64,000 nucleotides of DNA from Phytophthora colocasiae. Taxonomy: Eukaryota; Oomycota; Peronosporomycetes; Peronosporales; Peronosporaceae. Of this stretch, positions 8,795-19,089 are shown piece after piece. Positions within the stretch are counted from its first letter, which is position 1, and every line of letters begins with the position of its first letter. The translations under genes were made by a program, and so were the position numbers. The DNA is taken from assembly GCA_018806915.1 (NCBI GenBank), contig JAGKQI010000084.1, forward strand, positions 558,001-622,000, given 5' to 3'. The notes under the pieces are model-generated. The model was not told where the DNA came from. It ran no database searches and worked only from the letters and a program-made list of their open reading frames with translations.

Positions 8795-10728
8795 ATGAGC
8801 AGGAAGCAGGACACGCTGTGGACGGCCTTCGGACGGCAGCGGCAGCCTCCAGCTAAGCGCCTGAAGCTGCAGACGTTGGAGCAGAGCGACGTCTCTGTGC
8901 CTCGTAGGAAACAGCGCGAGATCTCTGCAATTGAAGACGTAGACGCTGGTACATACACAGACGCAGACTTCGTGTCGTCCCAGGAGGATGGACTGAGCGT
9001 CTTCAATGGTGATTTAGTGGCTGTAGACACTAGGAAGGAGAGAAGTACAGGTGTGACGGTGGAAGTCACTCAAGTAGAGTATACGAACCGCAAGGATAAC
9101 GACAAGTTGAAGCTTAACGAGAGAAAAGAAGTAGGCTAAAGCAGTAGGAAGGTTGTTTTGTGTACTGATTCTCTTATTTTGTTTGTGTACTAGATTAAGG
9201 ACAGCGTACATGGACTCATGACGTTCGAGCCGATCTGTATGAGGATCATAGATACACTACAGGTAACAAGGTAACTACTTAACTCTCGTGACTTTTGACT
9301 AACCACTGCTAATTACTGTAGTTTCAACGCCTTCGGAACTTACATCAGCTGGGCGCTGCCAATTTCGTGTATATCGGAGCAACGCACTCCCGCTTTGAGC
9401 ACTGTCTTGGAGTAGCTTATTTGGCGGAGAAGATGATCGAGAGCATCCGTTCGCATCAGCCGTGGCTGCCAATTACGAAGGTGGATGTCACGTGCATCAA
9501 GATTGCTGGACTGTGCCATGATCTGGGCCACGGACCATTTAGTCATGTGTTTGATGGGCAATTTATCGAGCAGCTCCGAGAGAAGAAGATCATTGATAAA
9601 TCGTTCAAGTGGAAGCACGAACAGGGATCGGTGGATATGCTCGAGTACCTTTTTACTGAAAACAAAATCCGTGTCGAGGACTACGATTTGACCCAACAAG
9701 ACGTGACGTTCATCAAGGAATTGGTCTGGGGTGGTCCGTTGCCAAACTCCAACGGCGTTCTCCGCGGGCGACCATCTTGTCACCAACGCTTTTTGTACGA
9801 CATCGTGAATAACGCGCATAGCGGGCTCGACGTCGACAAGCTCGATTATTTCATGCGCGATTCTCTCCACACTGGGGCCAAAATGTCGTGTGACACGGAC
9901 CTGCTTATCCGCAATGCTCGAGTTTTGGTTGATCGTGAAGACCCCGAAGAAAATATGGTGGTTTGTTTCCCTGAGAAACTCGCTGGTCCAATCATGCAAG
10001 CTTTCCGCACGCGCTTTGAGCTTCATCAATCCGTTTACCAGCACCGTGGGGTCCGCGCAATCGACTATATGCTGTGCGATCTCCTGATTGCTGCGAATGA
10101 CCACCTAACGATCAAAGGAACTCGAATTTCCGAGATTATGCATTCCATGGAGGCTTACCAGCATTTCGATGACCGCGTGCTTCTCAAGATTCAGGAGAGC
10201 GATGGGCCTGACCTACAACAGGCGAGGTCGATTCTGAATCGCATCTACTCGAAGCCTTACTACAGCTACGTCGGCAAAACGGCCTTGACAGACCACTCGC
10301 AACAAAAGACAGAGGACATGCTACTCAGTGAAGTGCTACGTTGCTCCACGAACCGATCGCTAGTCAACGAGAAGGATGCAGTCATTCTGGAGTTCATGCG
10401 TGCTCACTATGGAAAAGGGAAAGAAGACCCTCTCCAGCACGTTCGCTTTTATTCGAAGAATGCAACAGCAAGCTCGAGATGTTTTCGCTTGCCAGAATGT
10501 GCGTACGAAATGTTCAGCCCGCGGAGGTTTGAAGAGTGCTCTATCCGCGTCTTTGTCAGAGAACCACACCTGGTACGTTAGATATAACTGCTTTTGTGAC
10601 CACTCTTGTTTCATTTTCACTCCATGATATGTTTGCGAATGTAGGTGACGCCGGTTCGAGAGGCGTTCGAGAGGTGGTGCATCAAATTCAACAACTCACA
10701 AGTGTTTCCGCTTGAGTTTCACGCTTGA
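8795..10728 (+). CDS. SAMHD1-type HD-domain dNTP triphosphohydrolase, four exons
   Basis: Joining 8795-9130, 9194-9262, 9322-10572 and 10645-10728 gives 1740 nt, 579 residues, with all introns phase 0 and GT-AG. The core matches SAMHD1: DSVHGLMTFEP, RIIDTLQFQRLRNLHQLG, THSRFEHCLGVAYLAEK, the metal-binding HD motif in LCHDLGHGPFSHVFD, DKLDYFMRDS and the YQHRGVRAIDYM helix. SAMHD1 proteins hydrolyse dNTPs to nucleoside and triphosphate and limit dNTP pools; some act at replication forks. There is no SAM domain. The N-terminus carries QDTLWTAF, resembling a PCNA-interacting QxxLxxxF box with Ala at position 7, then PPAKRLKL, similar to the c-Myc type nuclear signal. Convergent with the dynein gene. 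Confidence 0.9.
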
Positions 10729-10888
10729 GCACAACTTTCGCCATAAGTAGGTACCTCGATAGGTAGCACATCGCAATCAAGTACACCACAACAAAGTAAG
10801 TGAACTCAAAACGATTGACTTTGCATTTCTTCTTATCCAACAGAGTCAACTTTTGCATCTACGTGTCTACTACGAAAACGTCCTGAAG

Positions 10889-13075
10889 TTATGGCTTGGA
10901 CAGTGCAGCCGCCGCGATCGACGTTGCTACCTTGCCCTCCAAAAGAGACAGATCCTCCGGTCCAGGAAGTGCAATCTACAAGTTTCATCAAAATGGTCAG
11001 TAAGATGATAACAGCCATGAGGAGCAATTTACAGTACGTACATCGGAAGGCACCTCGTAGATGTAAGACTTGCCATTGGCATCACCAGTGATCACGCTCT
11101 TGCCATCAGCACTCCATCGAACCTTGTTCAACGACTTCTCACTGATTTTCTCTGAGACCGCAGGCACCTCGACATCCTTCAAGATGTTCCAGACACTCAC
11201 GCTTCCGCTACTGTCTGCAACAGCAAAGAGTGCTGGGTGTACCGGAGACCATCGTACATCGCTAATGTACTCGCTCGAAGGTTCGAACGAGAGCACGGGA
11301 GAATCAGGGTGTTCAAGACTCCACAGTTTAACTGTCGAGTCCAGTGAACACGTCAGCAACAGGCTATCGCGGTGCATCGGCAGTAATGGGCTGAAGTGCA
11401 TTGCCGTAACGGGGCCAAAATGCGAACCCTCCTTCGAGACAGCTTCCACGACTACCTCGCGAACGAGATCCCCTGTACTGCTGCCTAGAAGGCTACTCCT
11501 GTTCTTCTTATCAGCATCAATACTGCTGCTGTCATCGCCAGCTCCAGGTTTGTTCTTTTGCTGATCGATTTTCGTCGAGTAGATCTTGCCTGCTTCCGTT
11601 CCGACAAACAGCTCCTTAATTTCTTTGCCAAGTACTGCGAACGAAGTGACGGAGGCTTCCATCTTCTTGTCTGAAGCATTCACTGAAATGTAGTTGGACA
11701 CGATAGAGAGAGAAATACGCAGATCCAACATGTCCAAGGGCTTCTGCAAGTGGTCAATATCCCAGACACAAACTCGTCCATCAGTACTAGCAGAAATCAG
11801 CCTACAACATTCAACACAACGTATCAGCATACACAGTAAGTAAACACACACGAACTCACATCGCACTTACGTGTACGAAGTCTTTGTCCCTGCAACAGCC
11901 ATGGCATAGATCGGGTGTGTATGGCTGAAAGCTGACAAAGCTGTCTTTTGAACTGGTGCGCTCTTAGCTCGAGTATCCCAAACCACAATCTGACCTGAGT
12001 ACGTTCCACCAATGATAATATGACGATCAAACGGATTGAAGCAGGCACTTGTAACCTGTGAGTGACAAGTAAATCGGTACTCTGGTCGACCTGGTAGAGC
12101 TGTCGACCACAGCAACACTACACCTTCTGTAATTGAAGCCACTTCCGTAAGTGCTGCAGTAGCAGAGTTCCCCATTGTATCCCATTGAGACGACATACCA
12201 TCGTCTTTGTCCTCTTCCTCCAAGAAGTCCCGTGCCGTATACGCTACGAGTGTCAGTTCAGGATAGAAAGGAGAGACATCTACATCCGTTACTGCACGAT
12301 GCTTGGACCACTTGTCGTCTGCAAACACATATTGCTGCTTCAACGTCTCCGTAGCTTCCTCCACTGCACTGTCCTGCTCCACATCTGCTCCATAGTCAAT
12401 CATGATATCATACTTGCTGGACGTGTTTAGTGCACGTTCAATAACCCTCGAAGCCTTGGTCAAGAACGCCTCCATAGCATCAGACTGCATCAATTGGGTC
12501 TTGTCCTCCATTGACATTGAGATGGACGTTTCCGTCCCAGTAGTGGACATTTCAGTGTCCACCGTCAAGTTCCTGTTACGAGGGGAGGACGCCATGGATC
12601 CGTCCACACTAGTAGGACGCTTTGGAGATTGTCCCCCCATATTGTCCACCTCCATGTCCACAGCTCCCTCTTCCCTGACAAAAATCTCCTGCTCCAGTGT
12701 AATATCCGTCTCTGTGTGCTTCGTGTACGTCTCCACTAACGTCGGTTGGATGTGCATCTCAGCCACACTAGTCACAGTCGAGAGGGATGACAATTTCTCA
12801 GCTAGTGACAGAGTGTTGGTCACTACAGTATCCTCCTTGTTTTTTTCTTCAACTTCTTGGATATTATCCTCTTTGTCCGCAGCAGAAGTTTTAAGGATAT
12901 TCTGGATAAAATCATCAAATTTGTTCTCCTGTTGGCCGATGGCCTGGTTCACACTCTCCGACGCGGCAGAAGATTCCTCTGCAGCTCGTACAGCGGCCTT
13001 TCTCTTGCGGATCTCCTCCAGCTTCTTGCGTTTGGCCTCCAGCTCCGCCGCATGCTTCGCGCGCACCGAATCCAT
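10889..13075 (-). CDS. Cytoplasmic dynein 1 intermediate chain, three exons
   Basis: Joining 13075-11871, 11801-11042 and 10975-10889 gives 2052 nt, 683 residues. The N-terminus is a charged helix (AELEAKRKKLEEIRKRKAA), as in the dynactin-binding end of intermediate chains. A TYTKHTET segment sits where animal chains carry the LC8-binding TYTKETQT site. The linker helix with TRIVERAL-like sequence (ASRVIERALNTS) precedes the WD40 propeller: DKWSKHRAVTDVDVSPFYPE, GGTYSGQIVVWDTRAKSAPV, SHTHPIYAMAV, LISASTDGRVCVWD, CSLDSTVKLWSL, YISDVRWSPVHPALFAVAD, NKVRWSADGKSV. It links dynein heavy chains to dynactin and light chains. Splices are GT-AG and restore conserved sequence. Confidence 0.92.
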
Positions 13076-13249
13076 CGTTCCCCTCTTCTTTCAGATCCGA
13101 TTTTTTAATGAAGGCATACAAAAAACAAGATTGAAGACATACGTACCAGTAAAGTGGTTCAATAACGATTTGTACCAATATAATGGTACAAATTGGGTAG
13201 GATGGAAGATCGCTACACATATTGAAATAGATCAAGGGATATCTGCAGT
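13076..13249. promoter_or_regulatory. Bidirectional promoter region
   Basis: Only 174 bp separate the divergent start codons of the dynein intermediate chain and the beta-helix protein, so both core promoters must overlap here or extend into coding sequence. It contains two inverted near-copies of an ACCATT-like motif around 13145-13190 (CCAGTAAAGTGG, CCAATATAATGG). No defined oomycete initiator element was confidently placed. Confidence 0.5.
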
Positions 13250-14650
13250 ATGAAGGGAGAAACGCCGTCTGCAATAGCGGCGGCTGTGCTGCTCTGTTGT
13301 GTGGCTACGTCGGCGTTAACTACTCTAGTGATACATATCTACCTTCACTCGAAGTCTGATTCTTCAAATTTGGCTCAGTCGAGTCAATCTCTAGGATTAA
13401 AGTTGACTTTCAAAAAGGTCTCCAATAAGCAAGATACAGCGATTCCTGCGCTCCCAGCGAACGGTTCAAGGGACAACAAAGCAATTATAAATCTACAAGC
13501 TCTACCTGACTTGGACATACCGGTTGCACTTCGATTGGACACGTATTTTTCGCCGGACAAGCTGAAAGAGTTCGACCATGCTCGACTCTTCGAAGGATGC
13601 AGTAACGTTTTGGCCGTATTGGACGCTATTCATCCGTATTTGGAGAAATTCTTTGCAGTTAATGCGTGGATGTCCACGTCTACAGCGGAGAACACGCAGA
13701 CGACGACTTTGCAGAGCTCCACGAGGCTTGACAGTGACGGTCGAGGACTCGCTGAGGAAGAATCCGACTCCGAAGATAGTGACGACCCTCGCCCCGCTAT
13801 AAGAGGGAGATCCTCATCGTATCCACGGGTCAAGACTCGCTGGCGACTACCAGAGTGGCTGGATCCCAATGAAACAGCAGAGATCGTAATCTACCCAGGG
13901 GTCAGGACTCAGACCTTCGCTCCGGCGAAGGTGATTAACCTCGAGGAAGATGGAGGAGTTAGACTTGCGAGAAGACCTTCAACAGAGAGTTCAGGGTCTG
14001 CTAGACGTCCCTATGGCTGGTCGAGGTCTGCAGTATCACAGGAAGATGAGGAGGAGGTGGAGAAGAGGAGACTGATTGTACTACCGGACGCTCATGTGCT
14101 CGGGGGAACGTTTGACCTCTCAGAAGGGTCCATTCATATTGGGAAACACGTTCGTATTGAGCCTAATGTGTTTATCAAAGGACCAGCAATTATCGGTGCT
14201 AGGAGCACACTGAGAAGCGGGACGTACATTCGAGGTGACGTGATTGTTGGGCGGAATGTGGTTCTAAGAGGAGAAGTCAAGAACGCCGTGATCCTGGACG
14301 ACGCTGAGCTGTGCCACCCAGGTTACTGCGGTGACAGTGTATGTGGATTTAAGAGCCACTTTGGCAACCAAGTGACGACTGCGAACCTGAGTTTATTGTC
14401 GAGATCGAACTTGACGCTCGAGGTGGATGGCGTCACGTACGATACAGGTCGGAAGAAGATGGGAGTCATTCTGGGCGATGGGAGTCAACTAGGCTGCTCT
14501 ACTGTGACGGACCCGTGTACGCTGATTCAGCAGAACACTGTGGTTTACCCGCTTACTCGTCTACAGAAGGGGATTTACGGGTCGTCACTTCTCATCAAGA
14601 ACAAGCCGATGGAGAAGGGTGTGGTGGAGATTGTCCCTCTGCGAAGGTAA
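13250..14650 (+). CDS. Membrane-anchored left-handed beta-helix (hexapeptide-repeat) protein, GlmU/sugar-pyrophosphorylase-like
   Basis: A 466-residue single-exon protein. Residues about 5-32 form an uncleaved signal-anchor (AIAAAVLLCCVATSALTTLV). A low-complexity acidic/Arg-rich middle follows. From about residue 285 come hexapeptide repeats: GSIHIGKHVRIEPNVFIKGP, AIIGARSTLRSGTYIRGDVI and VGRNVVLRGEVKNAVILDDA, then GYCGDSVCGFKSHFGN. The last stretch resembles the GlmU C-terminal acyltransferase helix. I see no N-terminal nucleotidyltransferase signature (no GxGTR), so it is not a full GlmU. It may be a carbohydrate or acyl-CoA binding protein of the secretory pathway; the substrate is unknown. 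Confidence 0.72.
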   Translation: MKGETPSAIAAAVLLCCVATSALTTLVIHIYLHSKSDSSNLAQSSQSLGLKLTFKKVSNKQDTAIPALPANGSRDNKAIINLQALPDLDIPVALRLDTYFSPDKLKEFDHARLFEGCSNVLAVLDAIHPYLEKFFAVNAWMSTSTAENTQTTTLQSSTRLDSDGRGLAEEESDSEDSDDPRPAIRGRSSSYPRVKTRWRLPEWLDPNETAEIVIYPGVRTQTFAPAKVINLEEDGGVRLARRPSTESSGSARRPYGWSRSAVSQEDEEEVEKRRLIVLPDAHVLGGTFDLSEGSIHIGKHVRIEPNVFIKGPAIIGARSTLRSGTYIRGDVIVGRNVVLRGEVKNAVILDDAELCHPGYCGDSVCGFKSHFGNQVTTANLSLLSRSNLTLEVDGVTYDTGRKKMGVILGDGSQLGCSTVTDPCTLIQQNTVVYPLTRLQKGIYGSSLLIKNKPMEKGVVEIVPLRR

Positions 14651-14769
14651 CATGAAATGAATCGACTTAAGACGATGGGTTTGCACCGCTTTTGGGGGGA
14701 TGTAGTTGCTGTGTTCTGCTCACTTTTCGACTTTCGCCAGCGACTCCAGTACTTTGACCACTAAAAGCC

Positions 14770-14955
14770 ATGGGGAACGTCGTCGGTTGCTTCAAGACCA
14801 GCCAGCAGGAAGGCCCAGCAAAGTCCGCAATGAGCAGTGGGGAATGCCAAGGTCAAGTTTTGCACATGAAGACCGAGGTCCAGGTAGAAACGCCTATTGA
14901 ACCTGCTCAAGAGGATCAAGTCGACGAAAAACCCGAAGAGGAAGCCTACGCTTAA
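14770..14955 (+). CDS. Small acylated acidic protein, MGN family
   Basis: A 61-residue ORF starting MGNVVGCFKTSQQEG, with Gly2 and Cys7 as predicted acylation sites, then an acidic tail (PIEPAQEDQVDEKPEEEAYA). The N-terminus matches the proteins at 8235 and 45601 over the first ten residues while the rest diverges. An AATAAA-like signal followed by an A run lies at about 14983-14997, 30-40 bp after the stop, which supports a real short transcript. Function unknown; a membrane-tethered adaptor or signalling peptide is a guess. Confidence 0.65.
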   Translation: MGNVVGCFKTSQQEGPAKSAMSSGECQGQVLHMKTEVQVETPIEPAQEDQVDEKPEEEAYA

Positions 14956-15468
14956 AGTGTACGGCAATTCATCTCAAATGTTATAATAAAAAAAAACAGT
15001 AATATTACGCCAGCACCACAAGAATTGTCCGAGTAAGTGACAATGCAGTGCATGGTAACGAGCTCGAATGACCTGGCAACTTTTGGCGCGGTCTACGTCT
15101 GTAACCACGTGGTAACGCGGCACCGCTACTATCGAGATTTAGAATGCAAGTGCCCTTGAATGTTGTGATACGCTATCCGTTTAATCAGCTTGTTCTCTTT
15201 CAATAACCTTTTATATCTAATAAGTGTATCTACTTCTAAATATAAGTAATACCCAAATCTCGATTTGGCAGTCGCGGATTGGTAGAAATCATGGCCAAAA
15301 TTAGCGATTGGGCGCTGCACTTCAACAGCTGCAAGTGACAGCCATGAGTGATGGTCTCTGCAACTTGCCCTTCCAGCAGTAGCGTCACTTCTCATTTTGC
15401 CGCCTCGCGCGCACTCGAAAGCCCCAAAGAAACGTCCAATAGTAGAGTCAAGTGAATTCAATCGAGTC
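14956..15468. promoter_or_regulatory. Intergenic region upstream of the MYB gene
   Basis: About 510 bp. The first 45 bp carry the poly(A) signal of the preceding gene. The remainder is the presumed promoter and 5' leader of the MYB gene. Antisense ORFs here extend out of the MYB gene and look like shadows. Confidence 0.45.
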
Positions 15469-16149
15469 ATGACGATCACCAAGCGCGTCCAGAAGGAGCT
15501 GGTGCAGGCGGCACCGCCCGCTGACACGCAGCTGCTGCAGAAACTGCGCAAGAACTCGCACGCCCTGCAGAGAGCACAGAAGGCTGCAAACAAAAACAAA
15601 GGCAAAGCATGGACACGAGAGGAACACGCGCGGTTCCTTGTAGCTTTAGACGCGTTCCCCTCCGGGCCCTGGAAGGCCATTGCTGACTTCGTGGGTACCA
15701 AGGACTCGCGCCAGACCATGACACACGCGCAGAAGTACAGACAGAAGCACGAGCGTCAGCAACGAGGTCTGCGCAATCGCAGCAAGGGAAAGAAGGCTAA
15801 ACAAGCTGTAAAACCTGCTGTATTGGACACTACAGAAGCTGAGGCTGACGTTATTATGGCTGAGGTGACGGACTTTGCAGTTGTCGAGGTGCTGAAGCAG
15901 CAATCGGACTCACCTTGCTCAGCTGACGACAATAGAGACCCGTTCACACATGCAACGGACGAATCACTGTTCTCCATGGCATTAGACGCTGGAGCTGCTT
16001 GGCTTAATGCGAAAACAGACAGCGACTTGATGGAAATCTTTTCGGAGGATAACGAGCCAGTGACGGACGCTGCGTGGCCGCAGATGTGGAGTACCAATTC
16101 GCTGGAGGAGATCGTTGCGTCCTGCTCGCAGCTTGACTTTCTAGCGTGA
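15469..16149 (+). CDS. SHAQKY-type single-repeat MYB transcription factor
   Basis: A 226-residue protein from the ATG at 15469; an in-frame TTG at 15397 gives a longer, less likely start. Residues about 45-100 form one MYB/SANT repeat: WTREEHARFLVALDAFPSGP, WKAIADFVGTKDSRQTMTHA, QKYRQKHER. The THAQKYRQK box is a variant of the plant/oomycete SHAQKYF signature. A basic patch (NRSKGKKAKQ) follows, then an acidic, Ser/Asp-rich C-terminus that could activate transcription. It should bind DNA in the nucleus; targets are unknown. Convergent with the AAAP transporter at 16248. Confidence 0.85.
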   Translation: MTITKRVQKELVQAAPPADTQLLQKLRKNSHALQRAQKAANKNKGKAWTREEHARFLVALDAFPSGPWKAIADFVGTKDSRQTMTHAQKYRQKHERQQRGLRNRSKGKKAKQAVKPAVLDTTEAEADVIMAEVTDFAVVEVLKQQSDSPCSADDNRDPFTHATDESLFSMALDAGAAWLNAKTDSDLMEIFSEDNEPVTDAAWPQMWSTNSLEEIVASCSQLDFLA

Positions 16150-16456
16150 AAATGAGCACGGAGAAAACGTAACGTTCTGCATTGGATGTGCCCATACTAA
16201 AAACCATTAATTTATATCAAGTTGCATGTTGCATGTACTGTATTGAGTTAATTGGTCGTGGAGTTTCGCACGTAGTACGGGTCGGACTGGTATTCTACCG
16301 CGCAGTATGGAAACGCCACTGTGTCTGAGTCTGAGTTGAACAGGTTCTTCCCCGCGTAGATCATGACGTAGACACCCAGAATGGCACAAACTACGATAAT
16401 TACCATTGAGCCAATACGTTCATGTATCGGTAACTTGTTCCAGAAGATCTTGAGGT

Positions 16457-16461
16457 AGAAC
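16457..16461. repeat. Copia-1 target duplication, left copy (AGAAC)
   Basis: AGAAC directly before the left LTR; the matching copy is at 29853-29857. Confidence 0.85.
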
Positions 16462-16640
16462 TGTCGGAGTTGAATCAAATGCACTCACACACAACTTGTT
16501 TGGTTAAAGGAAACTTTCGGACTGAAGGCAGGTCCGCCGAGTGCGGAATCGATGCCTTTCTACCATCACTCTGCTAGCTAAGTTTCATAAGACGTCTTCA
16601 ACTTCTCAGATCGTCTCAAAAGACGGTACGGTTTCCAACA
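16462..16640 (-). repeat. Copia-1 3' LTR
   Basis: 179 bp, TGTCGGAGTT...TTTCCAACA on the plus strand. It appears identical to 29674-29852. The polypurine tract lies at about 16641-16653. Confidence 0.9.
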
Positions 16641-16662
16641 CGCCCTCCTCCGAAGTAAATCG

Positions 16663-17113
16663 TTACTGAGGAAGATGCTTCTTAGACAAACCGACCATCG
16701 CACATAAAGTCTCGAGTCTGTCGCTGGCCAGGGGCTTCGTCATGATGTCGGAAGGATTGACTTCGGTCTTGACCTTCCACAAATCCATGGTCCTCTTAGC
16801 CACTTGGTCTTTCACGAAGTGCCAACGTAACTCGATGTGTCGCGTTCTGCGACTGTAAGTTGGGTTCGTCGCCATGACGAATGCCGCTTGGTTATCAATG
16901 CCCATGCGGAACTTAGTTTCCAACTCCGGAAACACCTCAATCAATACATTGCGAAGCCCTTGGCCGTCCATGCATGCCTCACATGCTGCAACGTACTCCG
17001 CCTCTGCGGTAGATTGAGCTACAATGCTCTGACGCCTAGATGCCCATGAAATGGCACCGCCCGCCATGCAATGCACAAAGCCCGTGATGCTCTTGCGTGT
17101 ATCTGGGTCATTT
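16663..17113 (-). CDS. Copia-1 pol 3' part: RNase H
   Basis: C-terminal segment of Copia pol: DPDTRKSITGFVHCMAGGAI SWASRRQSIVAQSTAEAEYVAACEA..., then NPTYSRRTRHIELRWHFVKD and NPSDIMTKPLASDRLE. These are the Copia RNase H hallmarks (TAEAEY, RTRHIE, DIMTK). The catalytic-domain start (DSDWGN) lies across Gypsy-1 at 24995; the split occurs in GYCDSDWGN / NDPDTRKS. Confidence 0.9.
17109..17113. repeat. Gypsy-1 target duplication, left copy (CATTT)
   Basis: CATTT before the left LTR; the second copy is at 24990-24994. Confidence 0.85.
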
Positions 17114-17525
17114 TGCAGCGGGGCTGCGTAGGTGTGCACGGCACAGAGGAAGTTGGGTTGACTCGTAGAGTCCTGCTTGCAAGGCACTAGCCTTCGGTTC
17201 TATACAAGAACCAAGTAGTCCACTAAATACGGGACTCTCACAATCAGTGTCCCTATAATAAAGGAACTAACACTAATTATGTAAAATGCAAACTGATTTT
17301 TATTTATTTTATTGCCCTAATCCTGAATGTAACAGATTTAGTATCTAACATACTAAATCCTAATCAAATGTAATGTGTGGCTCTGAGCTAACAGCCAGCA
17401 ACTGGCTACATATGTGACGTGTGAGAAACACTATGTGTTGTACACGGATCTGTGACTTGTGACCTGGATGGTGTATACCACACCTATTGTAGCCAAGGCG
17501 CGCAGCGCCGTGTAACCCCGTTACA
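17114..17525 (-). repeat. Gypsy-1 3' LTR
   Basis: 412 bp, plus strand TGCAGCGGGG...CCCCGTTACA; on the coding strand it starts with the short palindrome TGTAACGGGGTTACA. Polypurine tract at 17526-17537. Confidence 0.9.
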
Positions 17526-18873
17526 CCCTCCCCCACCAAACCGTGGATACGGAGTATCTACAACTGTAGACATAACTGCCTTGTCAAGGCCTGTCACCGG
17601 CAACTTTCCGATAAAAGAAATCTCTCAACGAGAGTGCGCGGGTGCGCTGGCTCAACGAGCACATTCTCCAATTCTCCCCAGCGAGCCAACCGCTCCTGAG
17701 GTGTCCAGTGACCAGGCGTCTACGCCCCAGCGCCTCAGCGCTTTCCGGTCTGAGCCCTCGGCTCCTCTCACGCTCTCCGATTCGGAGTATTTCGCGGCGT
17801 CTCGCCTTCGCTACGGAGCGATGTTCAAGGCCAGCCCGACGTCAAGTGGTAGCGGTGGCTCACCCTTCGAGTACACGACAGCGTCGCCGACGCGCGACCC
17901 ACGTCGCTCTCCTACAGAGGAAGGCGAGGTCGAAGTGGACTACGAGGAGTCCGAACAGGGCGATGCCCATGCGTCTCCTGCTCCTGCGAGCCCTCGGACG
18001 ACCCGATCTGAGCTGCGCTCTCCACGCGATCCGCGTCGGTACTCAATTCCTCGGCAGCTGCGGCAGCCCAATCCGTTCCCGGAGGGACCTTCGAGCCTCG
18101 TGCTCAACGCGTTGCGCAACGCACCACCGCTTCCCTGCTCGCGATGAGCCAGAGTCACTCAAGGGAGTCGAAGACGCGATCACCAACCCTCTGGATGAGG
18201 CACAGGAGGCTTCCCTGAGCGGTGCTCCAGAGTCACGTCGACCGGTCCAACGGGACATCGTGGGGACTTCGTCGCGGCGCGACTACGGCTTCGAGCCTCG
18301 CGACCCTGCCGAGCAGGTGAAGCAGTTGATGGCGCAGCCAAACCTGCATGGTTACGCCATAGGCAATCCTCCACGTACGGTGGCTGAGACTCAGCAGCGA
18401 CAGGGCTCCATGAGCGTTTCCTGACCCCGCAGGTGTGCACACTCGCCGAGTATCGGCAACGCTTAGATAAGCAACGGCGACGGGAGTCTGTGCCTCAGAT
18501 GAGGACTTATCCACTCCTGCTCCAAACCGGAGAGACCACCCGGGACTACATGGTCCATGTGGCCACCTGGGCCGAGGCTTCACGGAAGCTCGCGTCGTTT
18601 GACCGGCTCATGGAGAGCTGCGCCGAGGTGGACGTCCGCCTCGCCCGAGGTCTACTCTTCCAGTACGCGAAGATACGCGTGCGGCCCGGCCGCTTTCCTC
18701 GTCACACGACGGCAGTGGCTCCCGCCTCTCAGGCCACTATCCCTGCTTCGCAGGATGCTCCTTCAGTCTCCGAGGGAGACTCGCTGGCTGTGCCAGCCAC
18801 GGACCAGAGCCTGAGCTCGGCTGCTTGTCCGTCAGCTTCTCACACTTGTGGTGAGACGCGGGTGTCGACCTAG
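17526..18873 (+). other. Antisense ORF region between chromodomain and 3' LTR of Gypsy-1
   Basis: About 1.3 kb not used by the sense pol frame. The plus strand reads a Pro/Ser-rich, coding-like sequence in three joined frames: RYGAMFKASPTSSGSGGSPF and DPRRYSIPRQLRQPNPFPEG to about 18125, then DEPESLKGVEDAITNPLDEA to 18424, then FLTPQVCTLAEYRQRLDKQR and ETTRDYMVHVATWAEASRKL to 18873. Two frame changes (near 18125 and 18410) interrupt it. I do not recognise the protein. Antisense ORFs at this position are known in some plant Gypsy lineages; whether this one is real is unproven. Confidence 0.4.
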
Positions 18874-19089
18874 TGGTCGACCTCGAGCCCTTCGGGCGCC
18901 CCGATCTTCGCGATCAAAAGCGTCCACGACGTCAGGGCAGTCCTGCCTCAGGGACCCTTCAAACTCCCACGAGTTTTGGGAATGAGGATATCCACGCCAC
19001 TTCACCAGATACTGGTTTTGACTACGGTGGCGACGCCGCGCCATCAGGCGCTCCACGTGGTAGTGGGGAGTCCCCTGCTCATCGAGCAA
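18832..19089 (-). CDS. Gypsy-1 integrase C-terminus: chromodomain
   Basis: HYHVERLMARRRHRSQNQYL VKWRGYPHSQNSWEF is a chromodomain (VKWRGY, W, NSWE). Such domains steer chromoviral integrases to modified histones. It is separated from the integrase frame, which stops at 19433, by about 340 bp with frame disruption. Confidence 0.85.
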   Translation of the reverse strand: MLDEQGTPHYHVERLMARRRHRSQNQYLVKWRGYPHSQNSWEFEGSLRQDCPDVVDAFDREDRGARRARGRPLGRHPRLTTSVRS

